A stretch of DNA of 64,000 nt from Tropicibacter sp. Alg240-R139. GTDB lineage: Bacteria > Pseudomonadota > Alphaproteobacteria > Rhodobacterales > Rhodobacteraceae. A program made the translations under genes and the position numbers. The stretch lies in NCBI RefSeq assembly GCF_900537075.1, contig NZ_UNRA01000001.1, positions 954,191 through 1,018,190 of the forward strand, in the 5' to 3' direction. This document shows, piece by piece, positions 17,447-24,613 of this stretch; the stretch's first letter is position 1, and every line of letters starts with the position of its first letter. The notes under the pieces were generated by a model. It had not been told where the DNA came from and did not search any database. It saw only the letters and a program-made list of their open reading frames with translations.

Positions 17447-17477
17447 AAACGCCGGGGCCGGATGCTCCGGCGTTTTT
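17447..17477 (+). terminator. Rho-independent terminator of dksA
   Basis: AACGCCGG and CCGGCGTT form the stem around an 11-base loop, followed by a run of five T. It lies 26 bp after the dksA stop and 18 bp before the start of the next gene, so it separates the two units. Confidence 0.85.
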
Positions 17478-17495
17478 CGGTTCAAGAGGCCTGAA

Positions 17496-18695
17496 ATGGA
17501 ACTGAGTGGTCAAAAAGTCATCGTCGTGGGTGCCGGTGTTGGCGGTCTGGTTGCGGCCCTGGCGTTTCGTCAAAAGGGTGCCGATGTCACCGTACTGGAA
17601 CAGGCCGAAGCCATTTCCGAAGTGGGGGCAGGTCTGCAGATCAGCCCCAATGGCGGCGCAGTGCTACAGGCTCTGGGTTTAGCTGACTGCTTGGCGCGGG
17701 GCTCGGTTCGGGCCGAGGCTGTGCAACTGCGGGACTATCGCCGGGGTAAGCCCGTGGTGACATTGGACCTGGCCCGCTTTGCCGCTGATCAAACCTATCT
17801 GTTCGTGCACCGCGCCGATCTGATCGGTGTTCTGGCAACGGCGGTGCGCAAGGCGGGCGCACAAGTGCGGTTGTTGCAACGGATGGATCACGTTGTGCCG
17901 GGGCGCGTTCCTGCCGTGTCTCTGGCCAACGGGGCGCAAATGCAGGCGGATCTGATTGTGGGCGCTGATGGGCTGCATTCCAAAGCCCGCACTGCACTGA
18001 ATGGTGACGCCGAGCCTCAGTTCACAGGTCAGGTGGCGTGGCGGGCAACCGTGCCCAATGATCTCGGCCTGGGGCCGCAGGCACAGGTTTTCATGGCACC
18101 GCATAGGCATCTGGTGTGCTATCCCTTGCGTGGCGGCGATCTGGTCAACATCGTTGCGGTGCAAGAGCGCGCGGCTTGGGTCGCCGAAGGGTGGAACCAT
18201 CAGGATGACCCGGATGCGCTGCGCGAGGTTTTTTTAGATTTCGGCGGGCAGGCGAAACAGTTGCTTGATCGGGTCGACCAAGTGCACCTGTGGGGGCTGT
18301 TCCGCCATCCGGTGGCCGAACGCTGGCATGGTGATGGTTTGGCCATCCTGGGCGACGCCGCGCATCCGACGCTGCCATTCCTGGCGCAGGGCGCCAATCT
18401 TGCGTTCGAAGATGCCTGGACGCTGGTCGACAGTCTTGCCCAAGCCGGATCACAAGCCGAAGGGCTGTCGCGATATCAAAGCCGCCGCCGTGACCGCGCC
18501 GTGCGCGTGATCGAAGCCGCCAACGGCAATGCCTGGAAATACCACCTGAGCTTTCCGCCCGTGCGGTTTGCCGCCCACACGACCATGCGGCTGATGGGAC
18601 GGTTTGCACCCGAAAAGATGGTCAGCCAATTTGACTGGCTCTATCGCCACGATGTGACGGATCAGAGGTCCAGTTCAACCCAGACCGGCACGTGA
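17496..18695 (+). CDS. FAD-dependent monooxygenase (salicylate/3-hydroxybenzoate hydroxylase-like)
   Basis: 399 residues from the ATG at 17496, with AGAGG upstream. An N-terminal GAGVGGL dinucleotide motif binds FAD, a DLIVGADGLHSKAR motif lies mid-protein, and the second FAD motif AILGDAAHPTLPFLAQGAN is near residue 285. This is the group A aromatic hydroxylase fold, which uses NAD(P)H and O2 to hydroxylate aromatic rings. The substrate cannot be read from sequence. No aromatic-degradation genes are adjacent. Its 3' end overlaps the convergent xthA gene by 34 bp. Confidence 0.9.
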   Translation: MELSGQKVIVVGAGVGGLVAALAFRQKGADVTVLEQAEAISEVGAGLQISPNGGAVLQALGLADCLARGSVRAEAVQLRDYRRGKPVVTLDLARFAADQTYLFVHRADLIGVLATAVRKAGAQVRLLQRMDHVVPGRVPAVSLANGAQMQADLIVGADGLHSKARTALNGDAEPQFTGQVAWRATVPNDLGLGPQAQVFMAPHRHLVCYPLRGGDLVNIVAVQERAAWVAEGWNHQDDPDALREVFLDFGGQAKQLLDRVDQVHLWGLFRHPVAERWHGDGLAILGDAAHPTLPFLAQGANLAFEDAWTLVDSLAQAGSQAEGLSRYQSRRRDRAVRVIEAANGNAWKYHLSFPPVRFAAHTTMRLMGRFAPEKMVSQFDWLYRHDVTDQRSSSTQTGT

Positions 18696-19468
18696 TCTGA
18701 CGGTTTCTCGCGTCCGCGCACTTCGGCGTCGATCTGGCAATCCTGCAGCAGGTCAGCCGCAGTTGGTGTTAGAAGGAAATGGTCGATGCGGATGCCGTCG
18801 TTGCGGTTCCAGGCGCCCGCCTGATAATCCCAGAACGAGTAATGCCCCGGACCTTGGGTTCGGGCGCGAAACGCTTCGGTAAAGCCCAGGTTCAAGATCC
18901 GGCGATAGGCAGCACGGCTTTCGGGGCGATGCAACGCATCCTCTAACCAGGCTTCGGGGCGTTTGGCGTCTTCGGCCTGTGGGATGATGTTGTAATCACC
19001 CGCCATCAGGGCAGGGGTCTCGTCTGCCAACAGCTCTTGCGCGCGGGCATACAGCCGATCCATCCAACGCAGCTTGTAGTCGTATTTGCCGTCGGGCATG
19101 GGCGAGCCGTCCGCTTGCAGCTCGACCGGGTTGCCGTTGGGCAGATACAGCCCACAAATCCGCAGCGCCTGTTTGCCCACCACAGTTGCCTCGATCCAGC
19201 GGGCCTGTTCGTCGCTATCATCACCCGGCAACCCGCGCGAGACATCCTCGAGCGGGAGTTTCGACAGGATCGCCACACCGTTAAAGCCCTTTTGACCGTG
19301 AGTTTCCACATTATAGCCGCGCTCTTCGAACAGCTCGCGAGGGAACGCCTCGTCCACGGATTTGATCTCTTGCAGTAGCACTACATCTGGTTGCGCTTCG
19401 TCCAGCCAGGCGGGCAAGGCCTGCGCGCGTGCTTTGATGCCATTGATGTTGAAGGTGGCGATTTTCAT
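18662..19468 (-). CDS. xthA: Exodeoxyribonuclease III
   Basis: 268 residues from the ATG at 19468 (MKIATFNINGIKAR). Motifs of the exonuclease III/AP endonuclease family are in order: NGIKAR, LLQEIK, GYNVETHGQKGFNGVAIL, CGLYLPNG, AGDYNI, IDHFLLT and the C-terminal SDHVPV. The enzyme cuts at abasic sites and removes 3' blocks during base-excision repair. The upstream frame extends to 19750, but that part looks non-coding. The 3' end overlaps the convergent monooxygenase gene. Confidence 0.95.
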   Translation of the reverse strand: MKIATFNINGIKARAQALPAWLDEAQPDVVLLQEIKSVDEAFPRELFEERGYNVETHGQKGFNGVAILSKLPLEDVSRGLPGDDSDEQARWIEATVVGKQALRICGLYLPNGNPVELQADGSPMPDGKYDYKLRWMDRLYARAQELLADETPALMAGDYNIIPQAEDAKRPEAWLEDALHRPESRAAYRRILNLGFTEAFRARTQGPGHYSFWDYQAGAWNRNDGIRIDHFLLTPTAADLLQDCQIDAEVRGREKPSDHVPVWVELDL

Positions 19469-19835
19469 GGTGGGCCTCCGGCTGAGTGCGGTTTGATCTA
19501 TCGCCGATGTGCGAGGACAGAGCAAGCGTTGGATCAGGAGAATCGGGGCAGGGGATTCGACCGGAATGGGGCCGAAATGTGACCGCAGTGTTATGTAATT
19601 AGAATTCAACCATGGGCAGAAAAAGGCAGAAAGCCATGAGAAACAGTGCTGTGGATAAGAATTTTTGTTCGACCCTCGGAAAGTTAAGAGTCCAGCTTTG
19701 CCATGTTTCTGCCCAATTTTCTTAATGTGGACAACTTTTGTTACCCACACCCTGTGATTGAAAAACTATTTTGAGATTCTCGTTTAAGCTGCAAGCGTGA
19801 AAGGGCATTCAACTTCGCAAAATAAGGAATTGACC
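19469..19835 (+). promoter_or_regulatory. Upstream region of the MFSSGS-repeat gene, with DnaA-box-like sites
   Basis: A 367-bp AT-rich gap between the divergent xthA and repeat-protein genes. TGTGGATAA at 19650-19658 is an exact match to the classic DnaA box, and TGTGGACAA at 19726-19734 differs by one base. GGGCAGAAA (19614-19622) and TTTCTGCCC (19706-19714) form a widely spaced inverted repeat around the first site. TTGAAA near 19758 with TTTAAG about 19 bp on is a possible promoter. AAGGA precedes the ATG at 19836. Confidence 0.35.
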
Positions 19836-20315
19836 ATGTCTGCTCAGCACAAGATCACCGCCACCACCGAAGCTCTGATCACTGGCCGTAACAGCCTGTT
19901 TGATGGCGAGGGCACTCAGATGTTTTCATCCGGATCCGCCCCCACAATGACCACCGATGCCTTTGGTGGTGACGCGACCGAAATGTTCTCGTCCGGTTCT
20001 GCGCCCACCCTGACCACCGAGGCCATCACAGGCGACGCGGTCGAAATGTTTTCCTCGGGCTCCACGCCTGTCACCACCTCTGCCACAGCTGGTGACCTGG
20101 TGCAAATGTTCTCGTCAGGGTCCGCGCCTGTAGCCGGCGCTGACGTAATCACCGGTGAAGGCACGCAGATGTTTTCGTCAGGTTCCGCGCCTTCGGCCAG
20201 CGCAGGTGCGACCACCGGCGAAGGCACTCAGATGTTCTCATCGGGTTCTGCACCGGTTGCCACGGCGGACACCACCGCGGGCGACGGCACCCACATGTTC
20301 TCATCGGGCAGCTGA
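19836..20315 (+). CDS. Tandem-repeat protein with seven MFSSGS hexapeptides (putative peptide precursor)
   Basis: 159 residues from the ATG at 19836, with AAGGA upstream. A 28-residue leader (MSAQHKITATTEALITGRNS then LFDGEGTQ) is followed by six units of 20-21 residues. Each opens with an invariant MFSSGS, then (A/T)P and a Thr/Ala-rich spacer ending in an acidic-polar motif such as GEGTQ. A seventh MFSSGS is the exact C-terminus. There is no signal peptide or transmembrane segment. The layout (leader, repeated invariant hexapeptide, variable spacers, end on the core) resembles multi-core precursor peptides. A repetitive structural protein is the main alternative. A family of unknown function may cover it (DUF6749 by uncertain recall). 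No cysteine is present. Confidence 0.85.
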   Translation: MSAQHKITATTEALITGRNSLFDGEGTQMFSSGSAPTMTTDAFGGDATEMFSSGSAPTLTTEAITGDAVEMFSSGSTPVTTSATAGDLVQMFSSGSAPVAGADVITGEGTQMFSSGSAPSASAGATTGEGTQMFSSGSAPVATADTTAGDGTHMFSSGS

Positions 20316-20347
20316 TCTGACGCGCATGTCCTAAATGTTGAAACGGG

Positions 20348-20364
20348 GGCGTTCAGGTAACGCC
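20348..20364 (+). other. Small hairpin between the repeat gene and the next gene
   Basis: GGCGTT-CAGGT-AACGCC forms a perfect 6-bp stem 33 bp after the repeat-gene stop and 21 bp before the next start. There is no good T-run, so it is more likely an mRNA-stability element or attenuator than a full terminator. Confidence 0.45.
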
Positions 20365-20385
20365 ATTTGAAACGGAGACCACCCC

Positions 20386-21459
20386 ATGACAAATGTGATC
20401 CACCTGAACGCGCCTGTTCAACGTTTGGACCCAAATGTGCGCAATGCCAATCTGGTGGCTGGCTTTGCCCGCCACCGGAGGTTCGGTGACGATGTGTTCT
20501 GGCTGAAAGAGAACGCGGAACTGCTGAATATTTTGGAATGCACCGGCTTGCCACTCACCGATGACGCCCTGGCCCCGCATCAGGGGTTTTATGACCGGAT
20601 CGAACAGCGGCTGGGGTTTTTCCCGCAATATTATCGCTTTCTTCTGTCGATCTGCCTGGATCTTGAGGATCTGGGAATGGATGGGTCCAAAGGAGAGGCC
20701 CTGTGCCACTGGATCGCCCGTGAGGGGGTGGCCGAGGCAGAGCTGTCGGACCTGCAACGCGCCGAAGCCCGGCGTTTGCTGGCACGGCGTGGCGTGGACA
20801 GCGGCGCAGATGACGGTCTGACCGAGCGCCTTCATGCATTTGTTAACCGTTCCGAAACTTTTGCGTTGCCCAATAAGAAAGCGGCGTACGAACTGACCCA
20901 CATCCTGTTTTACCTAAGCGAATACGGCCGCCGCGACCCGCAGGTGTCTGAACAGGCGATCACCAGCTTGGAGTATGCCGGACTGTTGGCCTATCTCGAT
21001 CAAAACGCCGATTTGTTGGCCGAGGTCTGCGTCGCCATGCGCTATGCCGGAGTTGCTCCGCCGCCTATCTGGGAGGGGTGGATCGAACGTGAAGTCGCCC
21101 GGTTCGCCATCCAGACCGAGGATCATGCTGATCCGCAAGACGATTATCACGACTTTTTTGTCTGCAACTGGCTGATGGCCATGTCGGGGCGCGAGGCGTT
21201 CAAACACACCGCCGGGGACACGAGAGTAAGCTTTCACCGCGCCAGCCACTGGCCGGGGCCGCTCCGGGACATGTCGGAATGCCTGTTCCAGCTTGACGAC
21301 CACCGCTGCGAGGATTGGCAAGTGATGCGCTTGCGGGTTGAACCGTCACTCAGCGAGATCGGTCATGATATACTGGCCGAGGCTGAGGAAAGCACCACTA
21401 AATTTGACAAATTTTTCAGAGCCTTCTCGCGGACTGGGCTGCGTGGAGTGGCTCTATGA
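20386..21459 (+). CDS. Helical protein of unknown function, partner of the MFSSGS gene
   Basis: 357 residues, with a GGAGA ribosome site before the ATG. It is predominantly helical with no signal peptide. Visible features are RHRRFGDDVFWLKENAELL near residue 30, AAYELTHILFYLSEYGRRDP near 165, PPPIWEGWIE near 225, and a His/Asp-rich stretch (DDYHDFFVCNW, SFHRASHW) near 250-285. The THxLFYxxxYG motif recalls all-helical toroid proteins linked to peptide biosynthesis, but this is a weak impression. A family of unknown function may cover it (DUF6902 by uncertain recall). Co-transcription with the repeat gene and 4-base overlap with the transporter gene suggest a modification or handling role. That is inference. 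Confidence 0.8.
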   Translation: MTNVIHLNAPVQRLDPNVRNANLVAGFARHRRFGDDVFWLKENAELLNILECTGLPLTDDALAPHQGFYDRIEQRLGFFPQYYRFLLSICLDLEDLGMDGSKGEALCHWIAREGVAEAELSDLQRAEARRLLARRGVDSGADDGLTERLHAFVNRSETFALPNKKAAYELTHILFYLSEYGRRDPQVSEQAITSLEYAGLLAYLDQNADLLAEVCVAMRYAGVAPPPIWEGWIEREVARFAIQTEDHADPQDDYHDFFVCNWLMAMSGREAFKHTAGDTRVSFHRASHWPGPLRDMSECLFQLDDHRCEDWQVMRLRVEPSLSEIGHDILAEAEESTTKFDKFFRAFSRTGLRGVAL

Positions 21460-22355
21460 AGGTTTCACTTACTGGCGCGTTTCTGGTCTCGCTTTACACT
21501 ATTCTGATTTCCTCTGCCGATGCAATTACCAAGCTGATTGCGGGCGGCTATGCGGCACCACAACTGTTCTGCCTATCTGGTTTGATCGTCGTTGCGCTCA
21601 GCCTGCTGGTGGATCGCTTGCCTTCGCAGCGTCAAGGGCTGCGCACCTGCAGCCCTTGGGCGATGGCGGTGCGGTCAGGGGCCACAGTGATGGCAGCGAT
21701 TTGTTTTTTCAATGCTTTTGGAGCTTTGCCCTTGGCGGATGTTTTTCTGTTCATAGGGTTGATGCCGCTGTTGTCGGGGCTGATGTCGGGTCTGATCCTG
21801 AGCGAGCAAGTACGCCCGTCGACCTGGTTTGCACTGACGGCGGGGTTCATTGGGGTGCTCAGCCTCTTTCCCGGTGGGTTGCCAGCGATCACGACCGGCC
21901 ATCTGTCTGGCTTGGGGGCCGCTGTTTTCGGGACACTTTCGATCGTGATGTCGCGTTACATCGGGCGGCATGAGTCGAACGTGCTGGCGCAGCTGTTTTA
22001 TCCGAACCTGGCACTTTTTGGTGCCATGGGGGCGGCGCTGCCCTTTGTCTGGGTGCCGATGCCACTATCTGACTTGGCGTGGATCTTTGTCTATGCGGTC
22101 GTGCTGTTTTCGGCCCGCTGGGTTTTGGTCCTGTCGCTGCGCAACCTTGCAGTCTATGTGGTGACGCCCCTGATGAACCTGCAATTTGTCTGGATGGTGA
22201 TCCTGGGCGCGGTGTTCTTTGGCGAATTACCCACGACCGCGACCCTGTTGGGGGTGGCGATTGTCATGGCCTCGGGGCTCTATCTGGTATGGGAACAATT
22301 CGCCCCGAAAGACGCCGGAAATATTCTGACGTATAACTTCAAGACAGATCCGTAA
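21456..22355 (+). CDS. DMT-superfamily (EamA) transporter coupled to the repeat-protein cluster
   Basis: 299 residues with about ten hydrophobic segments in two EamA repeats, typical of the drug/metabolite transporter superfamily in the inner membrane. The start overlaps the stop of the preceding gene (ATGA), so translation is coupled. DMT proteins usually move small metabolites or amino acids, so export of a small processed product from the cluster is conceivable but unproven. Its stop lies 9 bp from the convergent erpA stop. Confidence 0.9.
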   Translation: MKVSLTGAFLVSLYTILISSADAITKLIAGGYAAPQLFCLSGLIVVALSLLVDRLPSQRQGLRTCSPWAMAVRSGATVMAAICFFNAFGALPLADVFLFIGLMPLLSGLMSGLILSEQVRPSTWFALTAGFIGVLSLFPGGLPAITTGHLSGLGAAVFGTLSIVMSRYIGRHESNVLAQLFYPNLALFGAMGAALPFVWVPMPLSDLAWIFVYAVVLFSARWVLVLSLRNLAVYVVTPLMNLQFVWMVILGAVFFGELPTTATLLGVAIVMASGLYLVWEQFAPKDAGNILTYNFKTDP

Positions 22356-22364
22356 GATTTTGTT

Positions 22365-22688
22365 TTACATCGAAAATGAAGTGCCGCACCCGCACGACGA
22401 TGTGGCATTTGGATTCTCAATTACAAAGCGCGCGCCGATCAGCTCTTCGGTGAAATCAATCACTGCATTTTCCAGAAATGGCAACGATACGGCATCGACA
22501 ACAACCTTCTCGCCCTGACCTTCAAGGATCAGGTCCTCCGCTTCTGGCGCGTCCAAGGCAATCTCGTATTGAAAGCCGGAACACCCGCCACCTTCGACGG
22601 CCACGCGCAGGGCTTGGCCCTGATTGGACGCGCCGATTTCGGCAAGGCGGGCAAAGGCGCGGTCTGTGACTTTGGGAGGCAGTTTCAT
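22365..22688 (-). CDS. erpA: Iron-sulfur cluster insertion protein ErpA (A-type carrier)
   Basis: 107 residues from the ATG at 22688 (MKLPPKVTDRAF). The three cluster-ligand cysteines of A-type carriers are present: one in VEGGGCSGFQY and two in the C-terminal SSCGCGTSF. The protein receives Fe-S clusters and passes them to apo-enzymes. It is divergent from dgt across a 79-bp promoter region. Confidence 0.93.
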   Translation of the reverse strand: MKLPPKVTDRAFARLAEIGASNQGQALRVAVEGGGCSGFQYEIALDAPEAEDLILEGQGEKVVVDAVSLPFLENAVIDFTEELIGARFVIENPNATSSCGCGTSFSM

Positions 22689-22767
22689 GCCGGACTCCAA
22701 CGGTTTCTTTGTCGTGCATTGTGCAATATAGAAGTCTCAAGGACAGGCGACAAGGACGAGACTGCAT

Positions 22768-23922
22768 ATGAGGGCAGGTTTTGCCTCGGATCCGAACCAA
22801 GCGCGGGGGCGTCTGGTTCCTGAGGAGGAGAGTAGTTTCCGCTCCTGCTTTATGCGGGATCGGGACCGTATCATTCACGCAAGCGCCTTTCGGCGGCTCA
22901 AGCATAAGACGCAAGTGTTCGTCGAGCACGAAGGCGACAATTACCGCACGCGGCTGACCCATTCGATCGAGGTGGCGCAGGTGGCGCGCACAATTGCGGG
23001 CGCTTTGGGGTTGAACCCCGAACTGACCGAAGCTGTGGCTTTGGCCCATGACCTGGGCCACACGCCCTTTGGCCATACAGGTGAAGACGCACTACATGAA
23101 ATGATGTTACCTTATGGTGGGTTCGATCACAACGCACAGGCTATTCGTATCGTTACCAACCTAGAGCGGCACTATGCCGAGTTCGACGGTTTGAACCTGA
23201 CCTGGGAAACCCTTGAAGCCATTGCCAAACACAACGGACCAGTGACGGGCGACTTGCCTTGGGCCCTGGCCGAATGCAACACCGGTTTCGATCTGGAACT
23301 GCATACCCACGCGAGCGCCGAGGCGCAGGTGGCGGCGTTGTCCGACGACGTTGCCTATAACAACCACGATCTGCATGACGGGCTGCGGGCGGAACTGTTC
23401 ACTGATGACGAGATCGCCGAGTTGCCCATCGTTGGCGAATGTTTCGACGAAGTGGACCGGATGTACCCAAGTACTGATGCCTACCGCAGGCGGCACGAGG
23501 CTTTGCGCCGTGTGTTTGGTGTGATGGTGGGGGATGTGATCGACACGTCCCGAACTCTGTTGGCAAGGTCGGGCGCTGAAACGGTCGAGGATGTGCGCCT
23601 GCTGGGCTATCCGGTGGTGCAGTTCTCCCCCAAACTTTGGGCGCAGCTCAAGGTGATCCGCGTGTTCCTGTTCACCCGCATGTATCGCGCGCCATCGGTG
23701 ATGGTGAAGCGGGCCGAAGTGTCCAAGGTCGTCGAAGAGTTGTTTCCGATATATCTGAATGATCCCAGGCAGATGCCTGCACGCTGGCATGCGGAAATCG
23801 AAGCGGCCAACAGTGAAACTGCGCTGGCACGGATTGTTTCGGACTACATCGCGGGCATGACCGATCGCTTTGCGCTGCAGGACCACGCCCGGCTGACCGG
23901 AAGCGACCCTGCTCGCGTCTGA
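22768..23922 (+). CDS. dgt: dGTP triphosphohydrolase-like protein (HD domain)
   Basis: 384 residues. Early motifs are FRSCFMRDRDRIIHASAFRR and RLTHSIEVAQVART. The HD-domain metal site ALAHDLGHTPFGHTGE is near residue 105, and a later DDVAYNNHDLHDG motif completes the site. Family members hydrolyse dNTPs, mainly dGTP, to nucleoside and triphosphate. Start at an ATG with no overlap. The neighbour downstream is convergent. Confidence 0.93.
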   Translation: MRAGFASDPNQARGRLVPEEESSFRSCFMRDRDRIIHASAFRRLKHKTQVFVEHEGDNYRTRLTHSIEVAQVARTIAGALGLNPELTEAVALAHDLGHTPFGHTGEDALHEMMLPYGGFDHNAQAIRIVTNLERHYAEFDGLNLTWETLEAIAKHNGPVTGDLPWALAECNTGFDLELHTHASAEAQVAALSDDVAYNNHDLHDGLRAELFTDDEIAELPIVGECFDEVDRMYPSTDAYRRRHEALRRVFGVMVGDVIDTSRTLLARSGAETVEDVRLLGYPVVQFSPKLWAQLKVIRVFLFTRMYRAPSVMVKRAEVSKVVEELFPIYLNDPRQMPARWHAEIEAANSETALARIVSDYIAGMTDRFALQDHARLTGSDPARV

Positions 23923-24480
23923 TCACTTGATCCCGATATAGGCGATGGCCCAGACTTGCATGCTAGGGATAGCCTCTGCGTCCTTGGTATTGTTGGTTGG
24001 TGGAAAGACCACCATTGTCGGGCCAAAGCCGCCGATCCCCATTGGTGCGCCATCCGCATGGGTCGCCAAGATCGGGTTCAAGCGCTCGATCATGTCCCAG
24101 GGGATTTCAGCCTGATAGCCATCCATCGCCATCGGCAGGGCGGATTTGCCGCTGGCCCCAGCCAGGGCCATCACATCCGCCAAGACAGGCCCGGAAAAGA
24201 CATAGTCACGCTGATTGTCTTCGGGCCCGTAGGGGATGGTGATGGTTTGCTGCGGCAAGTCGCCTAACATCGCCGTATCTAGACCTACGGCCGCATCATA
24301 TTCGACCTCGAGAAACCCGAACAACCCGCCGTCGTCTGTACCGCGAGCGGGCAGGTTGCTGTGGCTGACCGCTCCACCGAGTGTCACCAGAACGGGGCCG
24401 ACAGGCGCGGAAATGTCGGCCATCACGGGCAGGGTGGGCAGCAAGGAGACGCACAGGGCGACGGTTCGTGCAAATGTCAT
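23923..24480 (-). CDS. Exported small molybdopterin-binding-domain-like protein
   Basis: 185 residues from the ATG at 24480. A signal peptide ends near VMADISA, so it is periplasmic. The mature part has FSGPVLADVMALAGASG, a MDGYQAEIPWDMI stretch and a GGFGPTMVVFPP stretch, resembling the truncated sulfite-oxidase-type molybdopterin domain found in small oxidoreductase-like proteins. The cofactor cysteine is not evident, so it may not be catalytic. It is convergent with dgt and divergent from argS. Confidence 0.7.
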   Translation of the reverse strand: MTFARTVALCVSLLPTLPVMADISAPVGPVLVTLGGAVSHSNLPARGTDDGGLFGFLEVEYDAAVGLDTAMLGDLPQQTITIPYGPEDNQRDYVFSGPVLADVMALAGASGKSALPMAMDGYQAEIPWDMIERLNPILATHADGAPMGIGGFGPTMVVFPPTNNTKDAEAIPSMQVWAIAYIGIK

Positions 24481-24613
24481 GAGAGGCTCCAATCGATTGA
24501 TCTGCCCTGACCCTAACCGGGAAATGACATGGGCCAAGTGAAACCTTGTGCGTGCCGACATTGACCTTGGCGCTTTGCGTGGTAAACCGCCATCCAAGCA
24601 AAAGGACATCGCA

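Noticed and set aside
19650-19734. Chromosomal replication origin
   Set aside because: Only two DnaA-like boxes occur. The neighbours (xthA, repeat protein) are not the usual origin genes, and there is no dnaA, gidA, parAB or hemE nearby.
19920-20312. CRISPR array, from the regular 63-bp spacing
   Set aside because: The repeated unit is a translated hexapeptide with drifting codons in one open frame; CRISPR repeats would be identical DNA. No cas genes are present.
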